Below, piece by piece: positions 1 through 11,700 of a DNA stretch of 64,000 bases. The DNA is taken from contig OV884011.1 in the NCBI GenBank assembly GCA_930367205.1, positions 118,851,866 through 118,915,865 on the forward strand, given 5' to 3'. The first letter of the stretch is position 1; every line of letters starts with the position of its first letter. The notes below the pieces were generated by a model. The model saw nothing but the letters and a program-made list of their open reading frames with translations, was not told the DNA's origin and did not search any database. A program made the position numbers and the translations under genes. The DNA is from Acanthosoma haemorrhoidale (taxonomy: Eukaryota; Arthropoda; Insecta; Hemiptera; Acanthosomatidae).

Positions 1-395
1 CGTCATGAGATCTTTAATTCAACTTGTTTTTATGTCTTCGACATAGGAAATTATCCCGATTGAATCGCCCGATCTCAAGGCTAATGTTATAGTTATTAAT
101 AAATTGAGAAACTGGGAATTGTGAAATATATACAAGTAAACTGGTTATAACAAATAATTATAATTATAAATAGTGCTGACATTATTTATATAAAAAAATA
201 TTCAATTCCTTTTGAACAAGGATAGTTACTACTAATTAGTTATATAAAAAAAATGATAATTGAGCTCAATCTCTTTTTAATGGATCCATAATAAAAAAAA
301 CAATATCTATATCACCCAATCGATGATATCCGTGTAACCTTCTTCTTGTTCTTCTTCCTTTTCTTCTTCTTCTCCTCTGCTTGTGTTGATGACCG
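1..395. other. AT-rich gene-free stretch at the window edge
   Basis: No coding exon is supported here except a short purine/pyrimidine-biased tract at about 335-380 (repeats of ttc on the plus strand). That tract would be read as Lys/Glu-rich on the minus strand if the neighbouring short minus frame continued past its stop. The rest is AT-rich DNA without recognisable motifs. Confidence 0.4.
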
Positions 396-518
396 TCAAC
401 GGAACGGGAGCTTGCTCTGCTTTGCTCTCTGGCTCTTGGCTAAGACTGACTTTATCTCATCCCCACTCCTAAGAGCATAAGGGCTGATGCTGGACAAAGT
501 GGGAGGGTGGCTGGTCAT
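396..518 (-). CDS. Possible C-terminal exon of an unrecognised minus-strand protein (41 codons with stop)
   Basis: I do not recognise this product. The minus strand has an open frame from an ATG at 518 to a TGA at 396-398. Its composition is less AT-biased than the flanks and reads like protein, including PYALRSGDEIKSVLAKSQ and ending in KLPFR. The frame stays open upstream of the ATG to a possible acceptor (tacag) near 570, so it could equally be a terminal exon. The stop is TGA followed by C. Beyond it the same frame runs about 28 more codons, very rich in lysine, before TGA. It lies downstream of the methyltransferase gene on the same strand. Low confidence: no family match and no confirmed upstream exon. 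Confidence 0.25.
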   Translation of the reverse strand: MTSHPPTLSSISPYALRSGDEIKSVLAKSQRAKQSKLPFR

Positions 519-816
519 GATATTCTCAAATATCATGAATGTTACAATATATATATATATATATAATAAAGACCTGTATCATTACTATCATTTTGAATTT
601 ACTACCGAATTTGATCTATTAAAGCTGCAATAAGGTATTGATTAATAAACTGCATTTTTTGTTTTAATTTTACCCTTTAGGTTTTGATCATGCTATAACT
701 ATAAAACAAACTTTTGAACTATTACAATCCAATGAACTACTTTTTATTTGTTTATTCTTATTTATTGTATTTTTAGCAAAATCATGTAATGTGTGCATGT
801 TGATACCCTGTTTTAG

Positions 817-2220
817 GACTATAAGTAAGACTGTTACTGAATTAGAAGACAAAGTGATATCTCTTCAAAGCGAACTTGAGTCTTTGAAAAATAACCTAAA
901 AGAAGAGAAATCAGCTAGAGAAGAACTCCAAAGCATGGTCAAAGTTAAAATTCCTTCCATAGATTTAAGAATAACAGAGTGATACTAAAAGAATTTTATG
1001 TCTTTCATTAGTCTTCTACTCATCAGTAGATGTACTAAATTATTTAGAAGCAGGATATTCAATGTGGAAAATATTTTTGAAACTTAAAATTATTTTTATT
1101 CATGTTAAGTATTATAAGAATTTGAAATTTTATAGTTAGCGACTAGTTGTTTTTATTCTAGCATGGTAGCTTATGTTTGAATTGTTAATAGTTTATTTTG
1201 ATTAGTACAGTTACATAATTTTTAATGTTTCAAACTGCTGGATAAGATGCTATACGAATATAAAAATATATTAACTGTGATAAAGTCCCTATTTTGCTAC
1301 ACATTCCATTTATGAAGTTCATTATAATAGTTCTTTATTTTTGTTTTGTAGTTAACATAAAAACATGTTTAGGAATTAGTACTTTTTAAAATCTGCTATT
1401 GTGATTAATTATTGTTACTAAGTCCATATAGTATTGATTAAAGCTGACTGATAGTTACATTTAAATATGGCTTGCCATAAACCTTCAGTAGATTTAGCTT
1501 TTTTTCATATTATTAAGAAAAAGCCTAATAAATAGAATGATTACTATTAGTAAGAAATATATTTTTAACATAACCTCTTTATTCTTATTTTTTTATTGAT
1601 TCTCATTGACCACCATTGATTGTTTAATTCTTAATTAATAAATTAATTAATTGGCTAATTATGTGTTGATGTTGAATAGAGACATGTTAAAGGATCTTGT
1701 TCCGCCATTGATGTATCTGCTGCGCCAACTGTTGAGTGTCGTCTGCATTTGTCCGACAACATCCACCAACATATGAAATTCCGAGGTTCAGCCATTCTTC
1801 AACATAAGCAGCTACATTTTTTGTTTCTTTTTTTATCCATCTTAAACAAACGTAGAATGTGATAGAGTAAGTAAATTTCTGTGATCTAGTCGCTAAATGT
1901 GTTATAATTATATTATTTAATTAATAAAATAGATTATTTAACACTCTCTTTATTAATGGATCTCCTCTCAGGGGTTCTCCAGATTTAGCACCACTAGAAC
2001 GTTACGATAACTTGGGTAAAATTATCTCCTTCTTCATTGTATTTATTATACTGTAACAACACAAGTTGCATAAAAAAATATATTTTTTCAATTACTAATA
2101 ATTAAAAAAACAAAAAACATTCAAACTTAGCATTTGCATCAAGTTTTTATAGGTTCTGAGCTTCAGATTTCTCAAGAGCTACAGACACCTAAGGAATTTG
2201 CCAGCAGTGAAAAGAGCTAA
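817..2220 (+). CDS. 3' end of a coiled-coil protein gene (three exons visible; upstream exons outside the window)
   Basis: Three plus-strand exons join without breaking frame: 817-978, 1972-2015 and 2153-2220 (stop TAA 2218-2220). The acceptors are gttttag, cctctcag and tttatag. The donors are aga/GTGATA and ttgg/GTAAAA. The first exon encodes a heptad-rich stretch (TELEDKVISLQSELESLK, then KEEKSAREELQSM), a clear coiled coil. The last two encode a polar tail (SPDLAPLERYDNLG, then ELQTPKEFASSEKS). If the donor at 979 is not used, the first exon ends on its own at TGA 980-982, giving an alternative shorter C-terminus. A coiled-coil C-terminus after a scaffold region would fit CD2AP/CIN85-type adaptors, but this is only a guess. 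A methyltransferase exon on the other strand (1687-1811) sits inside the first intron. Confidence 0.6.
1687..1811 (-). CDS. Terminal exon of the homocysteine S-methyltransferase gene
   Basis: The acceptor is aaatgtag. The exon reads in frame to TAA at 1687-1689 and encodes AAYVEEWLNLGISYVGGCCR and then a helical tail ending in HQWRNKIL. GGCC supplies two of the three zinc-binding cysteines of the fold. The exon lies antisense inside the intron 979-1971 of the coiled-coil gene. Confidence 0.85.
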
Positions 2221-5200
2221 GGCCTTCTTGTTTCTTTCATATTGTTGATGACTACCCCTTTAAATTCCAGCTATTACAAGGAGAAAACATCCTTGAATTC
2301 CATAAGTTGAGTGATTTTCCATATGTATTTTGTGATTCATAAGGAGAGAAGATTTTGTGTCTTCTGGGCATTTACTACTAGACAAATTCCTTCCTTTGAG
2401 GTTATCATTTTAACTGCTTTGTCATATAATTATGTCTCGGTTTGTTCTAACTTTGCTAGAGCTCATCTGCAAAGCATGGTGCCTTATGGGCCCTCCTACT
2501 GTGAAAACTGGCTCCTAACAACTTTCTACTATAGTTGTTCAAAAGCTACATTAAAGAGAAGTAGGGTTAAACAAACTGGTTATTTCATCCAATATTTCAA
2601 ATGAATCCCATGAGAACTCATTGATATGCGGCATGATATGGTATGCGGCATTGGGTGCTGTTGAGAGAGAGATGCTCCAGATAACCCATAAGTATTGATT
2701 CATCGGGTATTTAAAACTTCTTCATCATCTATATAACTTTGTCTTGTACTATATTTGGGATTAAGACAATTTCAAATGAGGTAACCTATTTTGATTTTTT
2801 AAAATAATTTTGTTAATAAGTTAAGTTTTATAAAGGATATTTTGTTATGATAGTTGTTTTTTCTGAAGTTTAGTAAACTCTAATAAATAAATATGATCTA
2901 ACATTAAACAAACTACTGTTGCCTTACCTGCAGTTACCAGTGTCGTATAGTTCACCACTATGAGGGCTTGCAAGCAGCGGAATACAAGGATTTGCTTTTA
3001 GCAGCTTAGACAACAGAGGCAAAACTAATTCTGGTGAGAGGCAATTAACACCTATTGCTATTAGTTGGTTTGAAGCAACATTCCAACAAGTCGTGGCTGC
3101 TTCAACAAAATTTTCACCGGTACTAATATTTACCGAATCCTAAAATATTTAAAAACCTGTTTTTTAATGTTTTAGTGATTCCTTGTTATATATATGCTTC
3201 ATTTAATATTGAAAGTAAATAATCTTTTTTTGGGTTTATAGCATTCATAATAAAAGGTGAAGAAAACTTCTATATATCCAATAGTTAATTATTATTGATG
3301 GCATGCTAAAAAGGTGGCTGTAAGGTAATGTTCAATGACATCTGATATTTACAGGATATGGATGTTCTATAATTTCTAAGCAGGCCTCCAAATAAATGCA
3401 GCGTTCCCTCTTTGACTATAAAAGGGTTTAACCTAATGATAACTTGTCTTTCCTGTCCTAAGCAGAAATTCATAAGTACATTAAACCCAAAAAAACCAAC
3501 CATATATTGCTTGTTGGAAAACAATGTCCCCAAGTGGGGAGGACGCCCGCTGCGGGCTAGGGTCACTACAACCTGGCCGCTGTCCGGCGAGCGTCAAGAA
3601 AGAGATAAAATGAGCAGACCTGTGGTCTTTGACCTTTGCTGGCGGCCTAGTCAGCGGGCAGCTTTATTCATATTGATCTGACTCCGTAAGAAGGTATTAT
3701 ATGTAGTTTATGTGGTTTTCGAATGACCACAAATTCACACTCAGTATGTAAGGGTAGGCGAAAACTGTCCGGATCCCAAAGGTCAGTGTGAACCGGAGAG
3801 AGACAGACTGGATCACCAGGGGAGACATTATTAGGTAAAGTTTGTAGGGTTCCAGGAACTGTCGTCCGCGAGGAAGGGGTCTCTTCCAAGGAGGTGCTAG
3901 TTATAGCAAAACAAAGGCAGAGAATCCCACTAGGAAGGCGTGGGGTCTGACAACGCCAGATTAAAACATAGCGAAGTTAGGGAAGAGAGATGCAGAGGTA
4001 GTTGAATAAGAAAGCCATGGTTCAGGTAGAGCAGCAAGCGCCAGTGCAGAGAGAGAGCAGTATTCTTCAGGTGCCTAGTTCCGAGAGTCTGTCTCAAAGC
4101 CCCTAATCTGGGCCTTTATATAGGCAGGTCAGAGGTATATACGCGACCCCTAGCAGCTTTAGCTGTTTTGTACACTAGTTTCCCCCTCTCTTACTGATGC
4201 TTTAAGGTTTTTATTATTAAAATATCGAAACATAGGTGGATTTTTCTGGGCCAAGAAGAGGAGAACTTCTAATTATTCGTGGTAAAGAAGTTGACACAAC
4301 ATTGCTTAATAATAAAAAATAGAGTTTTTAACATGCTGAAAGAAAATATTCAAAGTGATAGCTACCTGTATGAGAAATTTCATTTCTTTCTATTCCAATA
4401 TTATCATCTCTGGCGACCTGAATAACAATGTTCTATCGAATTCCTATGATAAGCACTACCTAGCAAACTTTTTTTTTTTTTGCTCTAACACTTAATTGCT
4501 CCTTTACTTAGTTAAGTTAGTTAGTTACTTCCCAGAAAACTGGAGCATCAACCTATCCTTTCTTCTTTGTTCCATCCACTCTGGAATTCTCTCGCTCCTA
4601 ATATCCATAGTGTTTTATCCTTCAAAACCCTCCTATTTCAACACCTCCTCACTATCCAGACGGAGACTTACTTGCTAGCTTGTAAACTATTTATTTATTT
4701 CCACTATCAAGCATTATATTTTCATATTTTTTACTGTTGTTTATTTATCTTCTATTTATTAACTTGAAGGATTTCTTTGAATATCATATCGTATTTTACT
4801 GACCTTTTTTATTTTTATAATGATCCAACTATAAATTTGTTTTCTATTTCTTGATTGAAACTTTAACTTTACTTTGTTCTTAATTATTATACATAGGGGA
4901 GCGAATAAAAAGTTTTTATATGTAAAAAATTAAAAAATAGCTTTATTCTCTGACAATAGACCACTAAAAATAACTTATAAGGTTATAAATCATAGGTTGT
5001 TAGCATAAAGAAGTACAATAAACAGATAAAGAGATCACATAAAAAGTAATGTTAATACAGTAATGAAAAAAACAGGGAGAACAATATCAAATCTGTTTTA
5101 ATAAACTATCTTAATACTGATTGATAACAAACATTATTTCAATTAAGATAAATAGGCTTATTAACTTTTAGATTATTTAACTTGAGAGGATGAGAGTAAT

Positions 5201-8200
5201 TCTTTTTATCCAACTTGTATGTAAGAATGGATGGGAGCTGGCAAATAGTTCGAGGGATAGAGTTTCAGAGGTGGATCCTTGAAGGAGAGATCTTAGGAAA
5301 AAGATTGAGGATATTAGTCTGGTGGACAAGATCTTTTGCCTGTTAGTGGATGAACGATTTAGCTGGAAGGAGATTGAATTAAGTATGATGTGTTTTTAGT
5401 AGATATGAGGTAAAAAAAAGCACCTAAGGCAAATTTGTTGTCTTGTATACAATAGAATAACCCTACCCTGAGGTGTGGGAGAATCAATTAAGAACACTAG
5501 TACTAATCTTAACAGAAAGTTCATTAGTCATTTTGATGTTCTCTTGTGATCGAAAATCAAGAGCGGTAAGAAGAATTGTGGAAATTTTGGGGTTAAGGAA
5601 ATGGTTGATTAGTTGGAATAAATCTTCGGGATGCATTTCGTTTTGCCATGGGTGTAGTTCTTTGAATTATTAAGAAATTTAGGAGAAGGAGAGTGATGAG
5701 CCTGTAGATTTAGGAAACCAGATTAAAGATAAGAAAACCTAGCATCAATGTAGTGGTTAGATTAGAATATGCTCTTCAACGGAGTTGAATTCAGGATATA
5801 GGTTTTCAGTGTAAACTAGGCTATGTTTGGGAGTTAACATCGGCAAGGTGAGGTCATGAGCTGATATTGAATACTAAGATGAGGAACATATGACAGAGAC
5901 CGAACCGGGGGTTAGGATGGGATGTGGTCAGAGAGGGGGGGTTAAGGATGTGGTTTCAGAGTCAATTACACAATAAGAACAAGTTTAGGTAACTTTTATT
6001 GCACATTTTTAAAAATCGCATGAGAAAGTTAGAGTTACAATGCTGTTTACAGGAGTCTAAAATTGATATTAATTGAAATGTAACAATAATATTAAAAGCA
6101 ATACTAAAATATCCAAATAAATTGGTTAAATTACATAAAATTGAAGTCGGTACATATAAATACAACTAACAAAGAGGTATGAAATGAAGTGTTCATTAAT
6201 CAATATCACATCACCCGATTCTTCCCTATGAAACTTTTATAGAAAATGAACCACATCCCATGAGCGGGTGTAGCGCTGCGAGTTGAGCGAAAAGGTTGCA
6301 GTCAAATGGTTGACCACGGTCTGAGGCGGTGCCCGTGGGACAGCTAAATGTAAGAGGATAGCAGAGGCCGTGAATGCAATAAGAATCTGAAATAAATATA
6401 CCTCTAGCCGTGCTGTCAAAACCCTATAGTGTGAAATTAGCCTAAGGCCGCAGGATTAAGGGGTAGTTTAGAGATAAAAGAGCTCGAACACATCGGAGAG
6501 GAAAGGTTAAGAATGTGATTGGTGGGTGATGTACAATGACAGAAAAGACGTGGGGAAAGTGAATTTTGAGAAAAGGTATAAAATGTGAGGTGCGTCACAA
6601 ACTAAGGAGAAGAATCAATGAGTCAAGGTTGAAACAAATGTATTGGCAGAAGTAAGTAATAAGTAAGTGACAGATAAGGGATTAACCCGGAAACAGTTAT
6701 GATGTGGACTAAGTTATAAAGAAAATATAGGAGCAATGCGTCAAATCAGGTGCAGAAGGATTGTGCATTAAGGCGATGGGAAATTAGGACATTTTCTTTC
6801 ATTTATTTCTCTGGAGGCAGGATCATGTTTCAATATTAGACTTTTCCCCCTCCCCCTCCCAAAAAAAAACAATTAATAAGTTAATTAATTAATTACCTTG
6901 GCACTGAAGGAGATCCAAGCTCTTGTTTGGGGATACTCTTTAAGGAGCCTTGCCAAAGTTATAGCTTCCTTCCTACATGGTACTGTCTCAAACGCGAGTA
7001 AGTCGACGCCTGCTGATAATAAAGCCTCAATTTTTGGCCTGTGCCAATCTTCTAGTCGACTTACACTAATATCGTTTGCATATGACCCGGTATACTCTGA
7101 ACCATCGTGAAATCGAATGGCATATGGGCCAACTGATCCAGCAATTAATATTTCCTTATTCTTTCCTGCGAAAGCAGTTATCATATACTATGACTGCTAT
7201 TGGAATGTATCTGGCTGATAAATGTTAAATTATATTTTATTTTGCAATCTTTTCCTATGCGAAAATAATGAATAATCAAATTGAAAACGTGTTGCACATT
7301 TATGGGCTTGGAAAGCCAAAAAAGTAGGATTTTGACTGCTAAAGTATATAACATTAGATAACCAGTAAAACAATTGTGGTTACCAGATTTATCAGCTTCC
7401 ATTTTAATAGCTTTCTTGACAAATGCAACCGAGTCTTGAATTGCTTCAACTGCCTCCTTCTTAGACATGCCTAAATGCTCCATGAAACCATCGATACTTG
7501 CCTGATAGCTACCTGTTCTTATTATATCTGCTCCAGCTAAGAAAAAAACAACAGTTTTTGGTTATTTTTTTTCTTGTAAACCTTCTATTAGTTTCTTGAA
7601 CTCGTATCAAACGGTCCTCACACATTAAATTAAATCCGTTGCCTGCGTACCATACAAAGATCAGCCTCCCTCATTTACTACTGTAGATAAAATACGGAAC
7701 TGATTTTAATATCCTGGTCTACCATTAATCATTTATTTCACTCATTGTATCAGATTAACAATTTCTTTATTCAAGTAACTGCTATTCGTTTAGTTCATAA
7801 ATAAAAAAGATTTGATTTGTGTCTATCCACAGTTTATTTTGCCTAAGAAGCATACACGTTTTCGACGGTTCTAAACTTCTTCTTCAGGATGACTTCGGGG
7901 TCAGTTGTTGCCACAGAGGAATCAAAAGTCTGCCGGACCCGGAAGAATACGTACGTGTCCCATTAACCTAAGTTTTATTTTTATGAATAAACTACTTTTT
8001 TACAAAATAAAGACTTTAGTAATTATTGAATTTATTAACGAATAAAAATAGAAATTTCGGGAAGATGTTACGGCCACGGGAATACCCTCCCTTTAGAGGT
8101 CCACGAAGAAAGAAACAAAAAATGTAAAATTTGAACCGTTTATAATTGAGATAAGCAGCATGTAGCGTCTGAGGAATAACAACTCATATACTAACTGGAG

Positions 8201-8702
8201 AAGAGACGAACCCCCCTGGAATTAAACCTCATTGAAAATTACTGATTTAATTATGGAAACTACCGTTACAAATATTAAACCAATCTCTGAAAAAATAATA
8301 TCGTGTTTTTCCCTGTACTTCTTTTTTACTCTATGTTAAGAGTTTTTCATGAAATCTGATCATGTTATCTTCAAGTTTCTACCTTATTTTCATGGCTTAC
8401 GTTAGGTATTAAATAAGCTCACTTTTTTTTTTTTGTTAAAGAAGAAATTAATTCACATCAGTTCTAGATGTACTACTGATCCACAACTTCACAGTGGGGA
8501 TAGCTAAATTGATTGCATCAAAGATAATTTTGTCTTATGATATCGACTTACCTCTTATGTAGTCCCTGTGAACTGCAACGCATGTATCTTTGTGACTGAC
8601 CAAGAACCTGGCCGACCACAACGGATGCCCGTCTATCTGTTCATTTACATACTTGCTTAGCTGTGAGGAAAACCCAGCGTCAAGTAATCTCATTTTGTCC
8701 AT
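1687..8702 (-). CDS. Homocysteine S-methyltransferase (five exons found; one short exon apparently not located)
   Basis: The enzyme transfers a methyl group, typically from S-methylmethionine or AdoMet, to homocysteine to make methionine in the cytosol. Exons in coding order are 8702-8552, 7536-7384, 7165-6897, 3139-2928 and 1811-1687. The ATG at 8702 opens MDKMRLLDAGFSSQL, the usual N-terminus of the family. Exons 1-4 join in phase (phases 1, 1, 0). Family motifs follow in order: RAGADIIRTGSYQAS, AGSVGPY with DGSEYTG, the first zinc ligand in IGVNCLSP (about Cys224), and GGCCRT in the last exon, which carries the other two zinc cysteines. Exon 4 ends in phase 2 (tgcag/GTAAGG) while the last exon needs phase 1. 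The family also has a Trp-containing segment of about 15-20 residues here, so a small exon between 1812 and 2927 is missing from my model. About 303 residues are accounted for, against roughly 310-330 in the family. Confidence 0.88.
2221..2927. other. Final methyltransferase intron outside the coiled-coil exons
   Basis: AT-rich sequence between the coiled-coil stop and the fourth methyltransferase exon. It probably includes the coiled-coil gene's 3' UTR. A 97-codon plus-strand open frame at 2311-2604 has no recognisable motif and is probably untranslated. The missing short methyltransferase exon should lie here or at 1812-2152. I could not identify it with confidence. Confidence 0.4.
3525..4130 (+). 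repeat. Interspersed repeat, copy A (inverted partner at about 14970-15545)
   Basis: This block is far less AT-rich than its flanks. It shares many short stretches in the same order with the reverse complement of 14970-15545: agtggggagga, gtcactacaacct, cgctgtccggcg, tggtctttgacc-like, gaaaactgtccggatccc, ggtctgacaacgcc and gcagagagag. It is therefore one of two diverged copies of the same element. Open frames inside it (3306-3889) do not resemble a known protein. It sits within the third methyltransferase intron. It could be a solo LTR or a non-autonomous element; neither was proven. Confidence 0.6.
4560..4760 (+). mobile_element. Non-LTR retrotransposon remnant (C-terminal reverse-transcriptase tail)
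   Basis: The plus frame contains HPLWNSLAPNIHSVLSFKTL followed by LFQHLL. This resembles the conserved LINE C-terminal tail of the type WNSLP...I...SLSTFKTKLKTHLL. No upstream reverse-transcriptase domain is readable, so this is a short 5'-truncated fragment inside the methyltransferase intron. Based on one motif only. Confidence 0.4.
4761..6896. other. Remainder of the third methyltransferase intron
   Basis: Mixed AT-rich DNA. From about 5220 to 6780 there is a purine-rich, less AT-biased block that looks like decayed repeat sequence. It has several short open frames on both strands without recognisable domains. No exon is supported. Confidence 0.4.
7537..8551. other. First methyltransferase intron
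   Basis: Intron between the ATG exon (8702-8552, donor agag/GTAAGT) and the second exon (acceptor tttcttag ending at 7537). It is AT-rich with no other exon seen. Confidence 0.6.
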
Positions 8703-11700
8703 TTTAATTAAAGTACATTTCGCTGATTTTTACCTCTTGCTTAAGTTTATAACTCTACTGTGTCATATGTTAATGTTCTTTAAATAAATATAATATTATC
8801 AAATAGTATGGAAAGATCTCTAAAAAAAAACCCGTTTAGTATGTATATTTTTCAACATCTAAACTTGGGCTGAGTGATATGAATGCAAAAAGTTTTTATC
8901 ACTCATAATTACGCCCTTTCCCGAGCCTGAAAATCACTCACGAAGTGTTGTATGTATATTCCAAGTATTGCTACGTTAACCGAACTGCGGGTTTCTCTTT
9001 GAATATATATGGATAGTTCCTCGCGTATCGATGCACTTATTCACTGTGATGTTTATCTGTATCCGAAGGCATAAACCTGTAATGTAATATAAATGATGTT
9101 TCTTTATTAAAGATACTTATATCCGTTTAATATATTTACCCGACTTACTCACAAACGCCACGCTGTTACGCTCTAATAGAATAATTAGAATATTTGAATT
9201 GTAGGTATGCCATCTATATCTTCATCTACTGACCGATTTAATTTCTTTATCAAATCCTGAGCGTATTGCTTTAGCGTGAATTTATACTTCAAATTATACT
9301 TTACTCAAATAATCTTGTCCGTTTAGAATCTATACCCAAACTTACTTATCTTAATAAATTAACGTAGTAATCAAAATGGAAGGGGATCATTTATATAAAA
9401 TAGAAATTTGTATAATATATGTTATTACTAACGTTTTACCGAAAGAATATGTACTTTGATTGAATTCAAATGATAAGTAGATTACAGATATCTTACAAGC
9501 TTAACTATAAAACTTATCTCGCTTCAAGATCAAGATGTGAGTCCAAGTCAAATCCTCAGCGTCACAGAGGTCTGCCCAAGACCAAGTCCTCAGCTCAGCA
9601 GAGATGCTAAGGAAGTCCCCTAGTTTGCGCCATTCGAACTCCTTTCCATTATCGAGGAATATTCCTCCATGTTAGAGAGCGAATCTTCATTCACAGGAAG
9701 GTGCCTATGGGTCAGTACGTAACTCAAAACACTCTATTTTGCCTGAAAAAAATGACGGGTTGTAAACTTTCCTGTATTTATCAGGGATCGTCAAAGAACC
9801 ATCTGGATCCATTTGGGCCCTTCGAAAACACATCTGTGACTGACAGTCTTGCCTTTCGCTACTTTTTTACAACGGAAATTCGATCTCTTAATATTACTTT
9901 ATAATTGTATACTACATTCCCTTTGTCGAGGTTGAATATATCAACGGTATATACATTTGAAACGCTCACTGCATGGAAATTATAAAAGCTACCAAATGTT
10001 TCAGCCTCAATGGTCACAGGTCATTTGTGAGCTTAATCTAGTCGAAGTGAAGGTAGCCCAGGGAAAGGCTTTGAATCTAGCAACCGAATTTCGATTGCTG
10101 TTTGTAAGATAACCTGGGGGGATGTATGGAATTTATTGATTTATCAAGGGACCTGAGGGAAATGGGATTGTCTCCGAGTACTCTTAAATATATTGTAGTA
10201 GCACATATTTTTCTTGCTAGTCCCCATAGATCACGTGACCAGTTTCGGGCCAATCAGCGTATGATGTCGAGGACGGGCAGTTCAACAAGTATATTCAAAC
10301 AGGTTGCATCGCTCAATTCTGTCCAGATTTACTGGTTGTCAGCACACCCCGCTTCATCCTCAAAATAACAGCTAAACGTCTTTTGCTATTCGGCTTGACT
10401 GAGCTTAGTGTGTATTGTTTATACATAAATGTATTGTATAAAGTCTTTTAAGTTTTTAGTGAGTAATAGGACAGTGACGCAAAACGTTTGCCCCCTAGAC
10501 TAATCTAGCCGAAAGTTTATTTGCTAATTATTATTTATTTATATGTATATATATATTAATATTAATAATTTATTAAATGCAACGACAATTTTAGATGCTA
10601 AAAAACGAAGTCAATCATTCATTAAAAAAAGTGTTGACTTAAAGCTTCTCGTGATTTTTGAAAATGTCCATTTAGTAAGAGCCAATGTATTTTTTTGTTA
10701 TTCTTCGTACAAAAAAAATCGAATAATCTTACCTTATCTTAATAGTATCTACCTTAATGAACAAGCAAAACAATGACAGAAAACATTATTCAAAAAATTT
10801 AGTATTTAAATTAAAAACAAATAATTTCTTGGATCCTACTCATTTCTTTGGCAAGAACGTTCAGACAAATGCCAATTTTTTTTCGACCTGGTATCACCAA
10901 AAAAAACTTTCATTGAAATCTGTGACCACAAGATTGTAATGTAGTAAAATTATCTTTCAAGTTAGGTTATAAAACGTTTTAGCCTTGTTTGCTTGTTCGA
11001 ACCAACCCTTAAATTATTATTTAAAAAGTCATGGACTTACACTGACTTAGAGCAAACGTTAGACTTCCTGTGTACACTCACTTCTCATTTCGGCTGATTC
11101 ACGACATTTCTTCTTTATCCCCGGCACGCTAGTTTTTTTTTTCAATTTGAAAAATAAATGGTGCTAAGACTTCATACATCATTTAATAACATCTCCTCTT
11201 TTGAATTAGGACACAGTTAAAAAACAACTAATTAACCCTTCCATTGAACGTAAATTACAATTATCAAATAAACACCCACCTCGGTTGTCCTCAATGGACT
11301 CCATTACAATTAATGGGGTTTGAACGAGGTGATGTTTTTCCTAGAAGGATAAGAGTTGTTTTTTCAAGAAAGAACTGAGTGTTTTGCGTGATGAGAATTA
11401 GCGGTTCGTTCGCAACAAACAATAGAAGATAGTAAAGATAATTCCGCCAATAAGTATGCCGATGACTGGATTTATTTAATTCTTCGAATTTCAAGCATGA
11501 CACCGATTAAACGTTTTCTAGTCAGTCGTCGACTGAATAATTTTTGACACTTCTCTTGCAACATGATGCAAATTATTGGAGATTACCTGGAACTGTGTTG
11601 TTATTGCTTTGACTGAATCTATTTAATCAATATATATACATTGATTAGAAAAGTATAGCTATTACTTCCTTATGCATTCAAAGTTTAAAAGCTGCGGGCG

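Noticed and set aside
2311..2604. A 97-residue plus-strand open frame after the coiled-coil gene
   Set aside because: No domain or codon bias; it fits better as 3' UTR or intron of the overlapping genes.
6898..7110. Plus-strand 70-residue frame
   Set aside because: Antisense to the third methyltransferase exon, whose protein matches the family well.
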